Assembly (NCBI GenBank): GCA_012839085.1 | Contig: DUNZ01000149.1 | Span: 1 to 34,097 of the forward strand | Reading direction: 5' to 3' | DNA length: 34,097 nucleotides | From: Clostridiales bacterium | Lineage (GTDB): Bacteria; Bacillota; Clostridia; Lachnospirales; Lachnospiraceae | Shown here: positions 15,371 to 23,154 of the stretch, piece by piece | How positions within the stretch are numbered: the first letter of the stretch is position 1 | How the letters are laid out: every line of letters begins with the position of its first letter | Translations under genes and position numbers: made by a program | The notes under the pieces: generated by a model | What the model saw: the letters and a program-made list of their open reading frames with translations, nothing else | Told to the model about the DNA's origin: nothing | The model's database searches: none

Positions 15371-16585
15371 TTAAAGAAGTTGCTCCCCATAGCCATAATG
15401 CTCAACAACATAGTCGATATCTTTGTCTCCACGGCCACTTAAGTTTACTAGAATCGACCCTTGCTTCATTTCTTTTGCCTTTCTCATAGCATAGGCAACC
15501 GCATGAGAGCTTTCCAGTGCTGGAATTATACCTTCCAGTCTGGAAAGAAGGAAAAAGGCTTCAATTGCCTCTTGATCACTTACCGTTTCATACTGTATTC
15601 TACCCAAGTCATGTAAAAATGCATGCTCAGGTCCAACGGAAGGGTAGTCAAGACCACTGGCAATGGAGTAAACAGGGGCTGGATTTCCATTTTCATCTTT
15701 TAACATAATGCTTTCGAAACCATGCATGATACCTCTTTCCCCATAAGACATGGAAGCGGCGTGATCACCTAAGTTAGAACTTTTTCCTAGAGGCTCTACA
15801 CCGACTAAGTCAACTGGATCCTCTAAAAATGGAATTAACATTCCAGCTGCATTACTACCGCCTCCCACACAGGCACAAACAAGATCTGGTAATAAACCGG
15901 TCATTTCTTTAAATTGATTTTTGGCTTCATAACCAATTACAGATTGGAAATCTCGAACCATAAGGGGGAAGGGATGAGGACCCAAGGCGGATCCAATACA
16001 ATAAATGGAGTCTTTATAATTTTTTGCATAAGATTCAAAAGCAGAATCTACAGCTTCTTTAAGAGTTTTTAAACCATGAGTAACTGGTACCACTTTAGCA
16101 CCTAAAATTTTCATACGGGTTACATTCGGTGCCTGTTTTGCGATATCAACTTCACCCATATGTATCTCGCATTCCAAACCAAAGAATGCAGCTGCTGTAG
16201 CCAGGGCAACACCATGCTGACCAGCGCCTGTTTCAGCAATCAGTCGCTTTTTGCCCATGAATTTGGCTAAAAGACCTTCTCCCATACAATGATTTAATTT
16301 GTGTGCTCCAGTATGATTTAAATCTTCCCTTTTTAAATAAATCTGGGCACCACCAACATAAGTTGAAAGACGTTCGCAGTGATAAACGGGTGTGGGACGA
16401 CCTTGAAATTCTTTTCGAATTCTTCTAAGCTCATTAATAAACTGAGACGAATGGCAGATGGTCTGATAGGCAGCGGATATTTCTTCAAAAGCTGGAATAA
16501 GTTCATCTGGAAGAAAAGATCCTCCGTAATTACCAAAACGGCCATTAGCGTCTGGATAATTTCGTAAATAAGTTCTGTAGTCCAT
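15371..16585 (-). CDS. trpB: Tryptophan synthase beta chain (standalone)
   Basis: A 404-residue PLP enzyme of normal TrpB1 length that condenses indole with L-serine to tryptophan. The PLP lysine is K96 in HTGAHKLNH, the catalytic Glu is E118 in [11 protein letters not shown], the phosphate-binding loop is GGGSNA, and the C-terminal [13 protein letters not shown]-like segment ([17 protein letters not shown]) and NLSGRGDKD are intact. Odd points are [13 protein letters not shown] where most TrpBs have a Gly-rich EPGG or EAAG segment, and His after HKLN. ATG start with AGGAGG 6 nt upstream. There is no trpA or other trp gene beside it, so it may act in indole salvage, or its partner may be elsewhere. 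It has its own promoter, divergent from ddh. Confidence 0.95.
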   Translation of the reverse strand: MDYRTYLRNYPDANGRFGNYGGSFLPDELIPAFEEISAAYQTICHSSQFINELRRIRKEFQGRPTPVYHCERLSTYVGGAQIYLKREDLNHTGAHKLNHCMGEGLLAKFMGKKRLIAETGAGQHGVALATAAAFFGLECEIHMGEVDIAKQAPNVTRMKILGAKVVPVTHGLKTLKEAVDSAFESYAKNYKDSIYCIGSALGPHPFPLMVRDFQSVIGYEAKNQFKEMTGLLPDLVCACVGGGSNAAGMLIPFLEDPVDLVGVEPLGKSSNLGDHAASMSYGERGIMHGFESIMLKDENGNPAPVYSIASGLDYPSVGPEHAFLHDLGRIQYETVSDQEAIEAFFLLSRLEGIIPALESSHAVAYAMRKAKEMKQGSILVNLSGRGDKDIDYVVEHYGYGEQLL

Positions 16586-16646
16586 AGTTTCCTCCTAGGT
16601 AATAAAAATTACAGCGGATTGCTGTCGAATTAACTTTATTTTCTAT

Positions 16647-16675
16647 AGTATAACAATTTTGATAAAATATTACAA
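16647..16675 (-). promoter_or_regulatory. Promoter of trpB
   Basis: On the minus strand, TTGTAA, a 17-bp spacer, then TATACT (5 of 6). The leader is about 55 nt, too short for a T-box or TRAP-type attenuator. Confidence 0.7.
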
Positions 16676-16741
16676 CGAAATTTCTTGAATTAACACGTTA
16701 AAGTAATAATGCGAATATTAGTGAAAAAAAAGGATTATGTC

Positions 16742-16771
16742 TTGCATGAAAGATTTATCCTTTGTTATACT
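16742..16771 (+). promoter_or_regulatory. Promoter of ddh
   Basis: TTGCAT, an 18-bp spacer, then TATACT. The -10 is good and the -35 weak. The predicted start near 16778 gives a leader of about 155 nt. Confidence 0.5.
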
Positions 16772-16932
16772 GTTCCTATCTTGGTAATGTCTGCCGAAAC
16801 TTGACGAAGTATGATTAGATTAGGTTTTTGACCGGCAATAATATGGACATCCATATTTCTTAAAAATACAAGAAGGTAAAGATAAGCCTAGGTTGGCTTA
16901 AGTAGAAGTTCATTAAGGAAGGTGAATGATAT
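16772..16932 (+). other. ~155-nt leader of ddh with small hairpins
   Basis: The leader holds ATATGG-N3-CCATAT (~16848) and TAAGCC-N6-GGCTTA (~16885) and a distal GCCG / CGGC pair. It was compared mentally with the lysine riboswitch, the expected class for a DAP/lysine gene, and the conserved core was not found. No class is recognised. Confidence 0.4.
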
Positions 16933-17922
16933 ATGAAGAAGATAAAAATCGGGATTATGGGATATGGTAATCTTGGAAAAAGTGTGGAATTAGGGATTTG
17001 TCAAAATAAGGATATGGAACTGGCAGGAATTTTTGTTCGACGAGATCCGGCTACCATAAAAACTTATTCTGAAGACGTTCCGGTATACCATGTTGATGAT
17101 GCAAAAAAGATGGTAAATCAAATCGATGTTATGATTTTATGCGGTGGTAGTATGTCTGATTTACCGGTGCAGGGACCCCTATATGCCAGCATGTTTAATA
17201 CCGTAGATGCCTATGATACCCATGCAAAGATTCCTCAATATTTCGTTTCTGTAAATAAAAATGCTATAGAAGCAGGTAAGGTCTCCATAATCTCTATTGG
17301 ATGGGATCCAGGGGTATTTTCCTTAAATCGTTTGTTTGGTGAAGTGATTTTACCTGAGGGCAATACTTATACATTCTGGGGAAAAGGAATCAGTCAGGGT
17401 CATTCCGATGCTATTAGAAGGGTACAGGGTGTTAAGGATGCAAAACAGTATACAATTCCCCTGGAAAAGGCCATAGAAGCGGTAAGAAAGGGAGAAATGC
17501 CAGAACTTTCTACAAGGGAAAAGCACAAAAGAGTATGCTATGTGGTTGTAGAAGAGGGTGCTGATAAAATAAAGATTGAGCATGAGATAAAAACCATGCC
17601 CAACTATTTTGCGGATTATGATACGGAAGTATATTTCATTTCAGAAGAGGAATTGAATCAAAACCATAGCGGCCTTCCCCATGGTGGATTGGTGATCCGT
17701 TATGGAAAGACTGGAGAGAAACAAGAGCATAACCATGCCATAGAATATCGATTAAATTTGGAGTCAAATCCGGATTTCACGGCCAATGTTTTACTTGCCT
17801 ATGCAAGAGCTGCCTTCCGATTGAATCAAGAAGGGGGATCTGGTGCAAAAACTATTTTAGATATCCCTCCTGCATATCTATCCCCAAAATCAGGAGAGGA
17901 ACTAAGAAAGTATATAATATAA
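16933..17922 (+). CDS. ddh: meso-Diaminopimelate D-dehydrogenase
   Basis: A 329-residue NADPH-dependent enzyme that makes meso-diaminopimelate directly from tetrahydrodipicolinate, bypassing the succinylase, acetylase or aminotransferase steps, for peptidoglycan and lysine. The N-terminal Rossmann loop is GIMGYGNLG (residues 7-15). Family landmarks include LCGGSMSDLPVQGP, NTVDAYDTHAKIP, SIGWDPGVFSLNR, FWGKGISQGHSDAIRR, LPHGG and the C-terminal NPDFTANVLLAYARAA. Length is typical (~325-330). The ATG follows AAGGAAGG. It is monocistronic with its own promoter and sits divergent from trpB. A fragment of an unrelated sugar permease and that gene's terminator follow directly. Confidence 0.96.
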   Translation: MKKIKIGIMGYGNLGKSVELGICQNKDMELAGIFVRRDPATIKTYSEDVPVYHVDDAKKMVNQIDVMILCGGSMSDLPVQGPLYASMFNTVDAYDTHAKIPQYFVSVNKNAIEAGKVSIISIGWDPGVFSLNRLFGEVILPEGNTYTFWGKGISQGHSDAIRRVQGVKDAKQYTIPLEKAIEAVRKGEMPELSTREKHKRVCYVVVEEGADKIKIEHEIKTMPNYFADYDTEVYFISEEELNQNHSGLPHGGLVIRYGKTGEKQEHNHAIEYRLNLESNPDFTANVLLAYARAAFRLNQEGGSGAKTILDIPPAYLSPKSGEELRKYII

Positions 17923-17955
17923 GTAGGAACAAATAGAGGTCTATTTTATTGCTGT

Positions 17956-18045
17956 ATTAGTATCGATTGGCAACAGGCAATGAAAGGATTTGTACTTTTA
18001 GGTGCAGTTGTTTTCGATGTATATTCAAAATCTAAGACAAAATAA
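17956..18045 (+). pseudogene. C-terminal remnant of a sugar ABC permease (MmsB/GguB/XylH type)
   Basis: Between ddh and the terminator one frame reads IS-DWQQAMKGFVLLGAVVFD, then VYSKSKTK and a stop. This matches the C-terminal tail typical of BPD-transp_2 sugar permeases, where a WQ..IKG.VLL.AV.FDVYNK pattern closes the protein. Upstream in the frame, similarity fades and a TAG occurs just behind the ddh stop, so only about 28 residues remain. There is no start codon with a ribosome binding site. It does not match the tails of the two permeases at the right end of the window. I infer a deletion or rearrangement that brought ddh next to the end of an old sugar-transport operon. Confidence 0.55.
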
Positions 18046-18071
18046 ATAGATACATAGAGAATCATAGATGT

Positions 18072-18100
18072 AAGAGCAGATGTTTGGGTCTGCTCTTTTT
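18072..18100 (+). terminator. Rho-independent terminator
   Basis: AAGAGCAGA / TCTGCTCTT, a perfect 9-bp stem with an 8-nt loop and TTTTT. It now ends the ddh transcript and probably originally ended the lost permease operon. Confidence 0.85.
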
Positions 18101-18102
18101 CC

Positions 18103-18131
18103 TTGCATTCCGTTCATAGATACTTTATTAT
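18103..18131 (+). promoter_or_regulatory. Probable promoter of the Tet(M)-like GTPase fusion
   Basis: TTGCAT, a 17-bp spacer and TATTAT (5 of 6), starting right behind the preceding terminator. The leader would be only ~33 nt, so there is no room for the attenuation leader that precedes many tet(M) genes. Confidence 0.45.
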
Positions 18132-18170
18132 AAACATGTTAACCAAAGAAATTGATACAGGAGATGAAGG

Positions 18171-20921
18171 ATGAAAAAGTTAGTCGTCGGTATTTTAGCC
18201 CATGTGGATGCTGGAAAAACAACACTGGCAGAGAGTATTCTGTATCAGACCGGTCGTATCAGAAAATTGGGTAGAGTTGATCATAAAGATGCCTTTTTAG
18301 ATACCTATGATTTAGAACGTGCAAGAGGAATTACCATCTTTTCAAAACAGGCTCAGGTTACTTTTGATGATATGGAAGTGTCGCTTTTGGATACTCCAGG
18401 GCATGTGGATTTTTCTGGGGAAATGGAACGAACCTTACAGGTTCTTGATTATGCCATACTAGTAATCAGCGGTAGTGATGGGGTTCAAGGTCATACAGAA
18501 ACCTTATGGAAGTTACTAGGGAGGTATCAGATACCAACCTTTCTCTTTATTAATAAGATGGACTTGGAAGGAACAGACCGCCAGTCCCTTATGATAGAGT
18601 TAAAAAAGAGATTACATGATGGCTGTGTGGATTTTGGAGATGATCAGAATCCTAAGGATTTTTATGAAAATATAGCCTTATGTGATGAAAAATTACTAGA
18701 ACAATATATGGAATTGGAAGAGATTAAAACGCAAGAGATTGCTACAGCCATAGAAGAGAGAAGAATTTTTCCTTGCTATTTTGGTTCTGCTCTAAAACTA
18801 GAGGGCGTTGATGATTTTTTATATGGACTTTCCAAGTATACAAAGTCTAAAAAATACCCGGAAGAGTTTGGGGCAAAAGTATATAAAATAGCTAGAGATG
18901 AACAAGGGAATCGTCTAACTTATATGAAGATTACTGGAGGTAACTTAAAGGTAAAAATGCTTCTATCAGACCATTCTTCGCAATGGGCTGAGAAAGTGGA
19001 TCAAATACGAATATATTCTGGGGTAAAATATGATACCGTAGAAGAGCTAAGGGCAGGGGGAGTTTGTGCTGTAGCTGGACTCAGCAAGACATATCCCGGG
19101 GAAGGCCTAGGTATCGAGTCTGGAACCAATATGCCAATATTGGAACCGGTACTAAATTATCAGCTTTTATTACCTGAGGGCTGCGATCCCGTTACTATGT
19201 TATCCAAATTACGGCAGTTAGAAGAAGAAGATCCTTTATTGCATATTGTATGGTCCAGCCATCTTAAAGAGATCCATTTGCAGTTGATGGGTGAGGTGCA
19301 AATTGAGGTTCTCAAAAGCTTGATCTTGGAACGATTTGGGGTAGAAGTAGAATTTGGAACAGGCAACATTTTATATAAGGAGACGATTGCAGAACCAGTC
19401 GTCGGTGTGGGGCATTTTGAACCTTTACGCCATTATGCGGAAGTACATCTATTGTTGGAGCCGGATGAAGCTGGTAGTGGATTGACCTTTGATAGTAATT
19501 GCAGTGAGGACTCACTGGATCGAAATTGGCAGAGGCTGATATTAACACATTTAGAAGAAAAGGAACATCTTGGAGTTTTGACTGGCTCACCAATTACGGA
19601 TATGAAGATAACTCTCATTGCTGGAAGAGCCCATCAAAAGCATACCGAAGGTGGAGATTTTAGACAGGCCACCTATCGAGCTGTGCGACAGGGACTAAAG
19701 AAAGCAAAGAGTATTCTTTTGGAACCCTATTATGATTATAAATTAGAAGTTCCCTCTGAAATGATTGGAAGAGCCATGTCTGATATCCAACGGATGAATG
19801 GGAATTTTAATCCTCCCGAAATCACAGATGATATGTCCATCCTCACAGGAACTGCACCGGTTGCCAGTATGAGGGGGTATCTTTCAGAAGTTACTGCCTA
19901 TACCAAGGGGAGGGGCAGGCTATTCTGCTCCTTGAAAGGTTATTTGCCCTGCCATAATCCTGAGGAAGTCATAGAAAGTATTGCTTATGATAGTGAACGG
20001 GATTTGGATAATCCAACAGGATCTGTATTTTGTTCCCATGGGGCTGGTTTTCTTGTTCCCTGGAATCAAGTAGAAAATTATATGCATATTGACAATGGCT
20101 ACGATCCAGGAAATCTGCAAGAAAAACGTATAGAATCCTTGAATGAGGCTAAGACCTTATTTCAAGAAGAATGGAAGGACTTATCAAAGACGATTCAAAA
20201 GGAAGGGAAAAATGCCCAGGTTAGCAGTAAAACAAGATCTTATCCGTCTACTTCCTTAGAAGAGGATAAAGAGTTAGAGGATATCTTTGTTCGAACCTTT
20301 GGTCCAATTAAACAAAGGATCAGCCATTCTCAAAATCGTCTAGGATATGAAAAGGCTACAAGGATAGATTTAAGTCAAAGAAAACAAAAGAACAATAATG
20401 GGGACAAGGATTCTAGGAAAGAATATCTGCTGGTTGATGGATATAACATCATATTTGCCTGGGAGGAATTAAGTGAACTTGCCAAGGAGAATATGGATGC
20501 AGCAAGAAATAAGCTGATGGATATTCTTTGTAATTATCAAGGATTTAAACAATGTGTGCTCATTCTAGTCTTTGATGCATACAAAGTAAAGGGTGGAGTT
20601 GGGCAGATAATGGACTACCACAACATCCATGTGGTTTATACCAAAGAAGCAGAAACTGCGGATGAGTATATAGAGAAAGTTACCCATGAAATGGCCAGTA
20701 AACACCAAGTGACGGTTGCCACATCGGATGCATTGGAACAATTAATCATCATGGGGCAGGGTGCAACAAGGCTGTCTGCCAAAGATTTAAAGGAAGAAAT
20801 CATTCGAACCTGGGATCAGATTCAAAGTGATTATTTGAACAAGCAGGCTTCGGGGCGAAGTTATCTGGGGGATCAATTTGATGAAACACTTTTGGAGTTT
20901 TTAAAGAAAGGTTATAATTAA
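18171..20921 (+). CDS. Tet(M)/EF-G-like ribosomal GTPase fused to a C-terminal YacP/Rae1-type NYN nuclease domain
   Basis: A 916-residue fusion. Residues 1-~690 form a Tet(M)/Tet(O)-type translation GTPase: P-loop AHVDAGKTT (10-18), RGITI switch I, DTPGH, NKMD, then domain II, EF-G domains III-IV and a domain V with LLEPYYDYKLEVPSEMIGRA. Tet(M) itself is ~640 residues. After a charged linker (~690-750) comes a YacP-like NYN domain (~752-916). It keeps VDGYN (D756, N759), VFDAYKVKGG (D802), ETADEYIEK (D831) and TSD (D853), the acidic set of NYN nucleases. B. subtilis YacP is Rae1, which cuts mRNA in the ribosomal A site. ATG follows GGAGA. The gene is monocistronic. It probably acts on stalled or antibiotic-bound ribosomes; whether it gives tetracycline resistance cannot be told. 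Confidence 0.92.
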   Translation: MKKLVVGILAHVDAGKTTLAESILYQTGRIRKLGRVDHKDAFLDTYDLERARGITIFSKQAQVTFDDMEVSLLDTPGHVDFSGEMERTLQVLDYAILVISGSDGVQGHTETLWKLLGRYQIPTFLFINKMDLEGTDRQSLMIELKKRLHDGCVDFGDDQNPKDFYENIALCDEKLLEQYMELEEIKTQEIATAIEERRIFPCYFGSALKLEGVDDFLYGLSKYTKSKKYPEEFGAKVYKIARDEQGNRLTYMKITGGNLKVKMLLSDHSSQWAEKVDQIRIYSGVKYDTVEELRAGGVCAVAGLSKTYPGEGLGIESGTNMPILEPVLNYQLLLPEGCDPVTMLSKLRQLEEEDPLLHIVWSSHLKEIHLQLMGEVQIEVLKSLILERFGVEVEFGTGNILYKETIAEPVVGVGHFEPLRHYAEVHLLLEPDEAGSGLTFDSNCSEDSLDRNWQRLILTHLEEKEHLGVLTGSPITDMKITLIAGRAHQKHTEGGDFRQATYRAVRQGLKKAKSILLEPYYDYKLEVPSEMIGRAMSDIQRMNGNFNPPEITDDMSILTGTAPVASMRGYLSEVTAYTKGRGRLFCSLKGYLPCHNPEEVIESIAYDSERDLDNPTGSVFCSHGAGFLVPWNQVENYMHIDNGYDPGNLQEKRIESLNEAKTLFQEEWKDLSKTIQKEGKNAQVSSKTRSYPSTSLEEDKELEDIFVRTFGPIKQRISHSQNRLGYEKATRIDLSQRKQKNNNGDKDSRKEYLLVDGYNIIFAWEELSELAKENMDAARNKLMDILCNYQGFKQCVLILVFDAYKVKGGVGQIMDYHNIHVVYTKEAETADEYIEKVTHEMASKHQVTVATSDALEQLIIMGQGATRLSAKDLKEEIIRTWDQIQSDYLNKQASGRSYLGDQFDETLLEFLKKGYN

Positions 20922-20923
20922 CC

Positions 20924-21006
20924 CTAGGATAAGAAATAAAATTCTAGGATAAAAAATAAAAATTCTCGTATAAGAAATAAATATTCTCGAATAGGAAATA
21001 AATATT
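20924..21006. repeat. Four ~21-bp tandem repeats behind the GTPase stop
   Basis: Units CTAGGATAAGAAATAAAATT, CTAGGATAAAAAATAAAAATT, CTCGTATAAGAAATAAATATT and CTCGAATAGGAAATAAATATT are contiguous and begin 3 bp after the stop codon. The sequence is unrelated to the array behind tetR. Confidence 0.85.
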
Positions 21007-21023
21007 AAAGTCACTAACTACAG

Positions 21024-21179
21024 ATAATGGGGCTGTCGCACTAAATGTGCGACGCCCTTTTTACATTAATGATGTTTTAAATTTAAAAAAATAGCGTGTG
21101 ACTATCCATCCAACAGAGACACGTTCTCACTCGATTGCCGCACATAGCGATTCAATCGTTAAAGCAACAGCCCCATTAT
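21024..21179. repeat. 156-bp segment bounded by 13-bp perfect inverted repeats
   Basis: ATAATGGGGCTGT at the left end and ACAGCCCCATTAT at the right end are exact complements. The interior holds the plus-strand terminator and a small CGATT-g-AATCG-like hairpin. It lies between convergent genes. It could be a paired terminator or a small MITE-like element; no target-site duplication was recognised. Confidence 0.6.
21029..21062 (+). terminator. Rho-independent terminator of the GTPase fusion
   Basis: GGGC-T-GTCGCAC / GTGCGAC-GCCC with one bulged T, then TTTTT. The stem is strong and GC-rich compared with its surroundings. Confidence 0.9.
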
Positions 21180-21202
21180 TTATTTCAAGAGATATATCCT
21201 TT

Positions 21203-22108
21203 CTAGGATTCGGTCTCTATTTCATGAATTATTTCGTAATTTCTTTTTAAAACATTTTTGCCTCTCCAGCTAAAAGAACGATCCTGATATTTTTTCGTAA
21301 AAGCTTTGTTGGAAAGTTGGCATAATTCCTCATAATCAAGATGGTAGAGTAAATTTTCCTGAAACTCCTTAAGTTTCGTCTTTTCTATTTTACGATTATG
21401 GGGACAGACCTCCTGACATACATCACAGCCCCAAATCAGGGAATGTTTTTTTATGATCTCTTTTTCCCTTGATGAAAGTTCTTGTTTTTTCTGGGTGATG
21501 TATGATTTGCATTGTAAGGGATTTATGGTAAAATCCCCTATTATGCATTGACCTGGACATTTTCTCACACATTCCATGCATTGAATACAGGTTCGCTCCA
21601 AGGGCTGATCTGCTTCAAAGGGGAAATTGTTCAGGAGATATCCAATAAAAACATAGGAGCCATAAGAATCCGTGATGAGATGATTGTTTATTCCCCAGAA
21701 ACCTAGTCCGGCCTTATAGGCTAAATATCGATCGCTAAAGGGACCAGTGTCTACAAAGGCCTTATATTCAAAATTATCGATTGTTTCTTGTAAATAATGG
21801 CCGATGACCTCCAGTTTCTCTTTAACGATTCGATGATAATCAGTACTAAAGGCTGATTTTGTTAGGTTGGCATCTTCACCATTACCAATATAATATGGAA
21901 ACAAACAAACAATTACAGATTTTGCATCGGGTAAGGTTAGGTCTGGATATATTCTTTTCTTTATATCTTTTTCTTCAAATCCGCTGATGTAACCCCGCTC
22001 GATCTGTTTTTTCCAAATCCTTTCAAAATCGTAATAGGGTTTGGCTGGCGCGATTCCAACAGCATCGATATGAATTGATTTGCAAAATTCAATTAATTTA
22101 TCTTTCAT
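21203..22108 (-). CDS. queG: Epoxyqueuosine reductase
   Basis: A 301-residue cobalamin- and iron-sulfur-dependent enzyme that reduces epoxyqueuosine to queuosine in the wobble position of tRNAs. Seen are the N-terminal IDAVGIAPAKP, the conserved FVDTGPFSDRYLAYKAGLGFWG substrate/cobalamin segment, and two 4Fe-4S motifs: CIQCMECVRKCP with a further Cys, and CDVCQEVCPHN. The length is shorter than E. coli QueG (~380), as in the short clostridial form lacking the C-terminal HEAT repeats. The track ORF starts at ATG 22156, but a promoter-like TATACT overlaps that start and no Shine-Dalgarno precedes it. ATG 22108 (MKDKLIEFCKS), preceded by GGGATGG, is preferred. It is a monocistronic minus-strand gene convergent with the GTPase fusion. 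Confidence 0.92.
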   Translation of the reverse strand: MKDKLIEFCKSIHIDAVGIAPAKPYYDFERIWKKQIERGYISGFEEKDIKKRIYPDLTLPDAKSVIVCLFPYYIGNGEDANLTKSAFSTDYHRIVKEKLEVIGHYLQETIDNFEYKAFVDTGPFSDRYLAYKAGLGFWGINNHLITDSYGSYVFIGYLLNNFPFEADQPLERTCIQCMECVRKCPGQCIIGDFTINPLQCKSYITQKKQELSSREKEIIKKHSLIWGCDVCQEVCPHNRKIEKTKLKEFQENLLYHLDYEELCQLSNKAFTKKYQDRSFSWRGKNVLKRNYEIIHEIETES

Positions 22109-22145
22109 AATAATCCATCCCATCGGTATATTTTGTCTACTAAAT

Positions 22146-22174
22146 AGTATACTCATTAACAGAGGTTTTTTCCA
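22146..22174 (-). promoter_or_regulatory. Promoter of queG
   Basis: Minus strand: TGGAAA (4 of 6), a 17-bp spacer, TATACT (5 of 6). The predicted start near 22139 lies downstream of the ORF-track ATG, supporting translation from 22108. Confidence 0.5.
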
Positions 22175-22306
22175 GATAAGATATTTTAAAAGGAAGTAAA
22201 ATTGTCATTAAAATTTATTCTAATGTTTTACCACTAGAATCTTATAAGTAATTCTTCTATATATAATTAATATTTTTTATTTGTAGATATTATAAAAATT
22301 GGTTAC

Positions 22307-22315
22307 TGTTATAAT
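22307..22315 (+). promoter_or_regulatory. Extended -10 promoter of purC
   Basis: TGTTATAAT is a perfect extended -10 (TGnTATAAT). The predicted start near 22322 leaves a ~70-nt leader, too short for a complete purine riboswitch plus expression platform. Confidence 0.6.
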
Positions 22316-22390
22316 ATGATAAATTATTGTTTTGTATGTTACTATAAAAGATACTTAAATGTTGCTAAGAATTATGGAAAGGAGATTGTT

Positions 22391-23071
22391 ATGAATTTAA
22401 TTTATAAAGGAAAGACCAAGGATGTATATGCTTTAGAAGATGGAAACTATTTGTTGAAATTTAAAGATGATGTTACTGGTGAAAATGGAAAATTTGATCC
22501 AGGTGCCAATACAGTGGGATTAACTATGGAGGGTTCTGGTAAGGCTGGACTAAGACTTACAACATATTTTTTTGAAAAATTAAATGCTTTAGGAATCCCT
22601 ACCCATTATATTAGTGCTGATTTCGATCAGGTTACCATGACTGTAAAAAAAGCTACGGCCTTTGGTGAAGGATTAGAGGTAATATGTCGTTACCGTGCGG
22701 TTGGGAGCTTTTTGAGAAGATATGGAAAATATGCAAAAGAGGGTCAGCCCCTTGATGCCTTCGTTGAAGTTACCTTAAAAGATGATGAACGAAATGATCC
22801 TCCAATTTCTGAAGATGCACTAGATATGTTGGGAATACTGTCCAAAGAAGAATATCAGATACTAAAAGATTTAACCATAAAGATATCCAATTTTGTTAAA
22901 GAGGAATTAGCCCAAAGAGGAATCGAATTATATGATATCAAACTAGAGTTTGGTAGACTTGGTGAAGATAAGCATATTGCTTTAATTGATGAGATTTCCG
23001 GTGGCAACATGAGAGCCTATAAGGATGGAAGATACATTGAACCTCTAGAATTAGAAGAATTAATGAGATAA
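22391..23071 (+). CDS. purC: Phosphoribosylaminoimidazole-succinocarboxamide synthase
   Basis: A 226-residue SAICAR synthetase of the purine pathway (CAIR + Asp + ATP). Landmarks are YKGKTKDVYALEDG at the N-terminus (ATP site), the ICRYRAVGSFLRRYG segment, and the C-terminal LIDEISGGNMRAYK with the metal and nucleotide acidic residues. The family usually carries LxDEIsPDxxR; here SGG replaces SPD, a feature of the shorter clostridial form. ATG 22391 follows AAAGGAGA; the 25 upstream codons of the track ORF begin inside the promoter and are rejected. It stands alone, apart from any pur operon, with its own extended -10 promoter. Confidence 0.94.
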   Translation: MNLIYKGKTKDVYALEDGNYLLKFKDDVTGENGKFDPGANTVGLTMEGSGKAGLRLTTYFFEKLNALGIPTHYISADFDQVTMTVKKATAFGEGLEVICRYRAVGSFLRRYGKYAKEGQPLDAFVEVTLKDDERNDPPISEDALDMLGILSKEEYQILKDLTIKISNFVKEELAQRGIELYDIKLEFGRLGEDKHIALIDEISGGNMRAYKDGRYIEPLELEELMR

Positions 23072-23154
23072 GAGCTATTGTTTTTAGAAGTAATACTATG
23101 GGTTTCATCAAATATAATATAGTAATAACAATTGATGGAGCTTGAATAAGAGAT

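Noticed and set aside
16772-16932. Lysine riboswitch before ddh
   Set aside because: The leader is about the right length but the conserved L-box core and five-helix layout are not present.
18171-20921. Acquired tetracycline-resistance gene tet(M)
   Set aside because: The GTPase part is related, but there is no mobile element, no tet attenuation leader, and the extra nuclease domain and length differ from tet(M). A housekeeping or quality-control role is more likely.
21024-21179. Complete insertion sequence
   Set aside because: It has terminal inverted repeats but only 156 bp and no transposase; at most a MITE-like or terminator element.
22322-22390. Purine riboswitch before purC
   Set aside because: The leader after the extended -10 is only ~70 nt and lacks the paired loop sequences of the aptamer.
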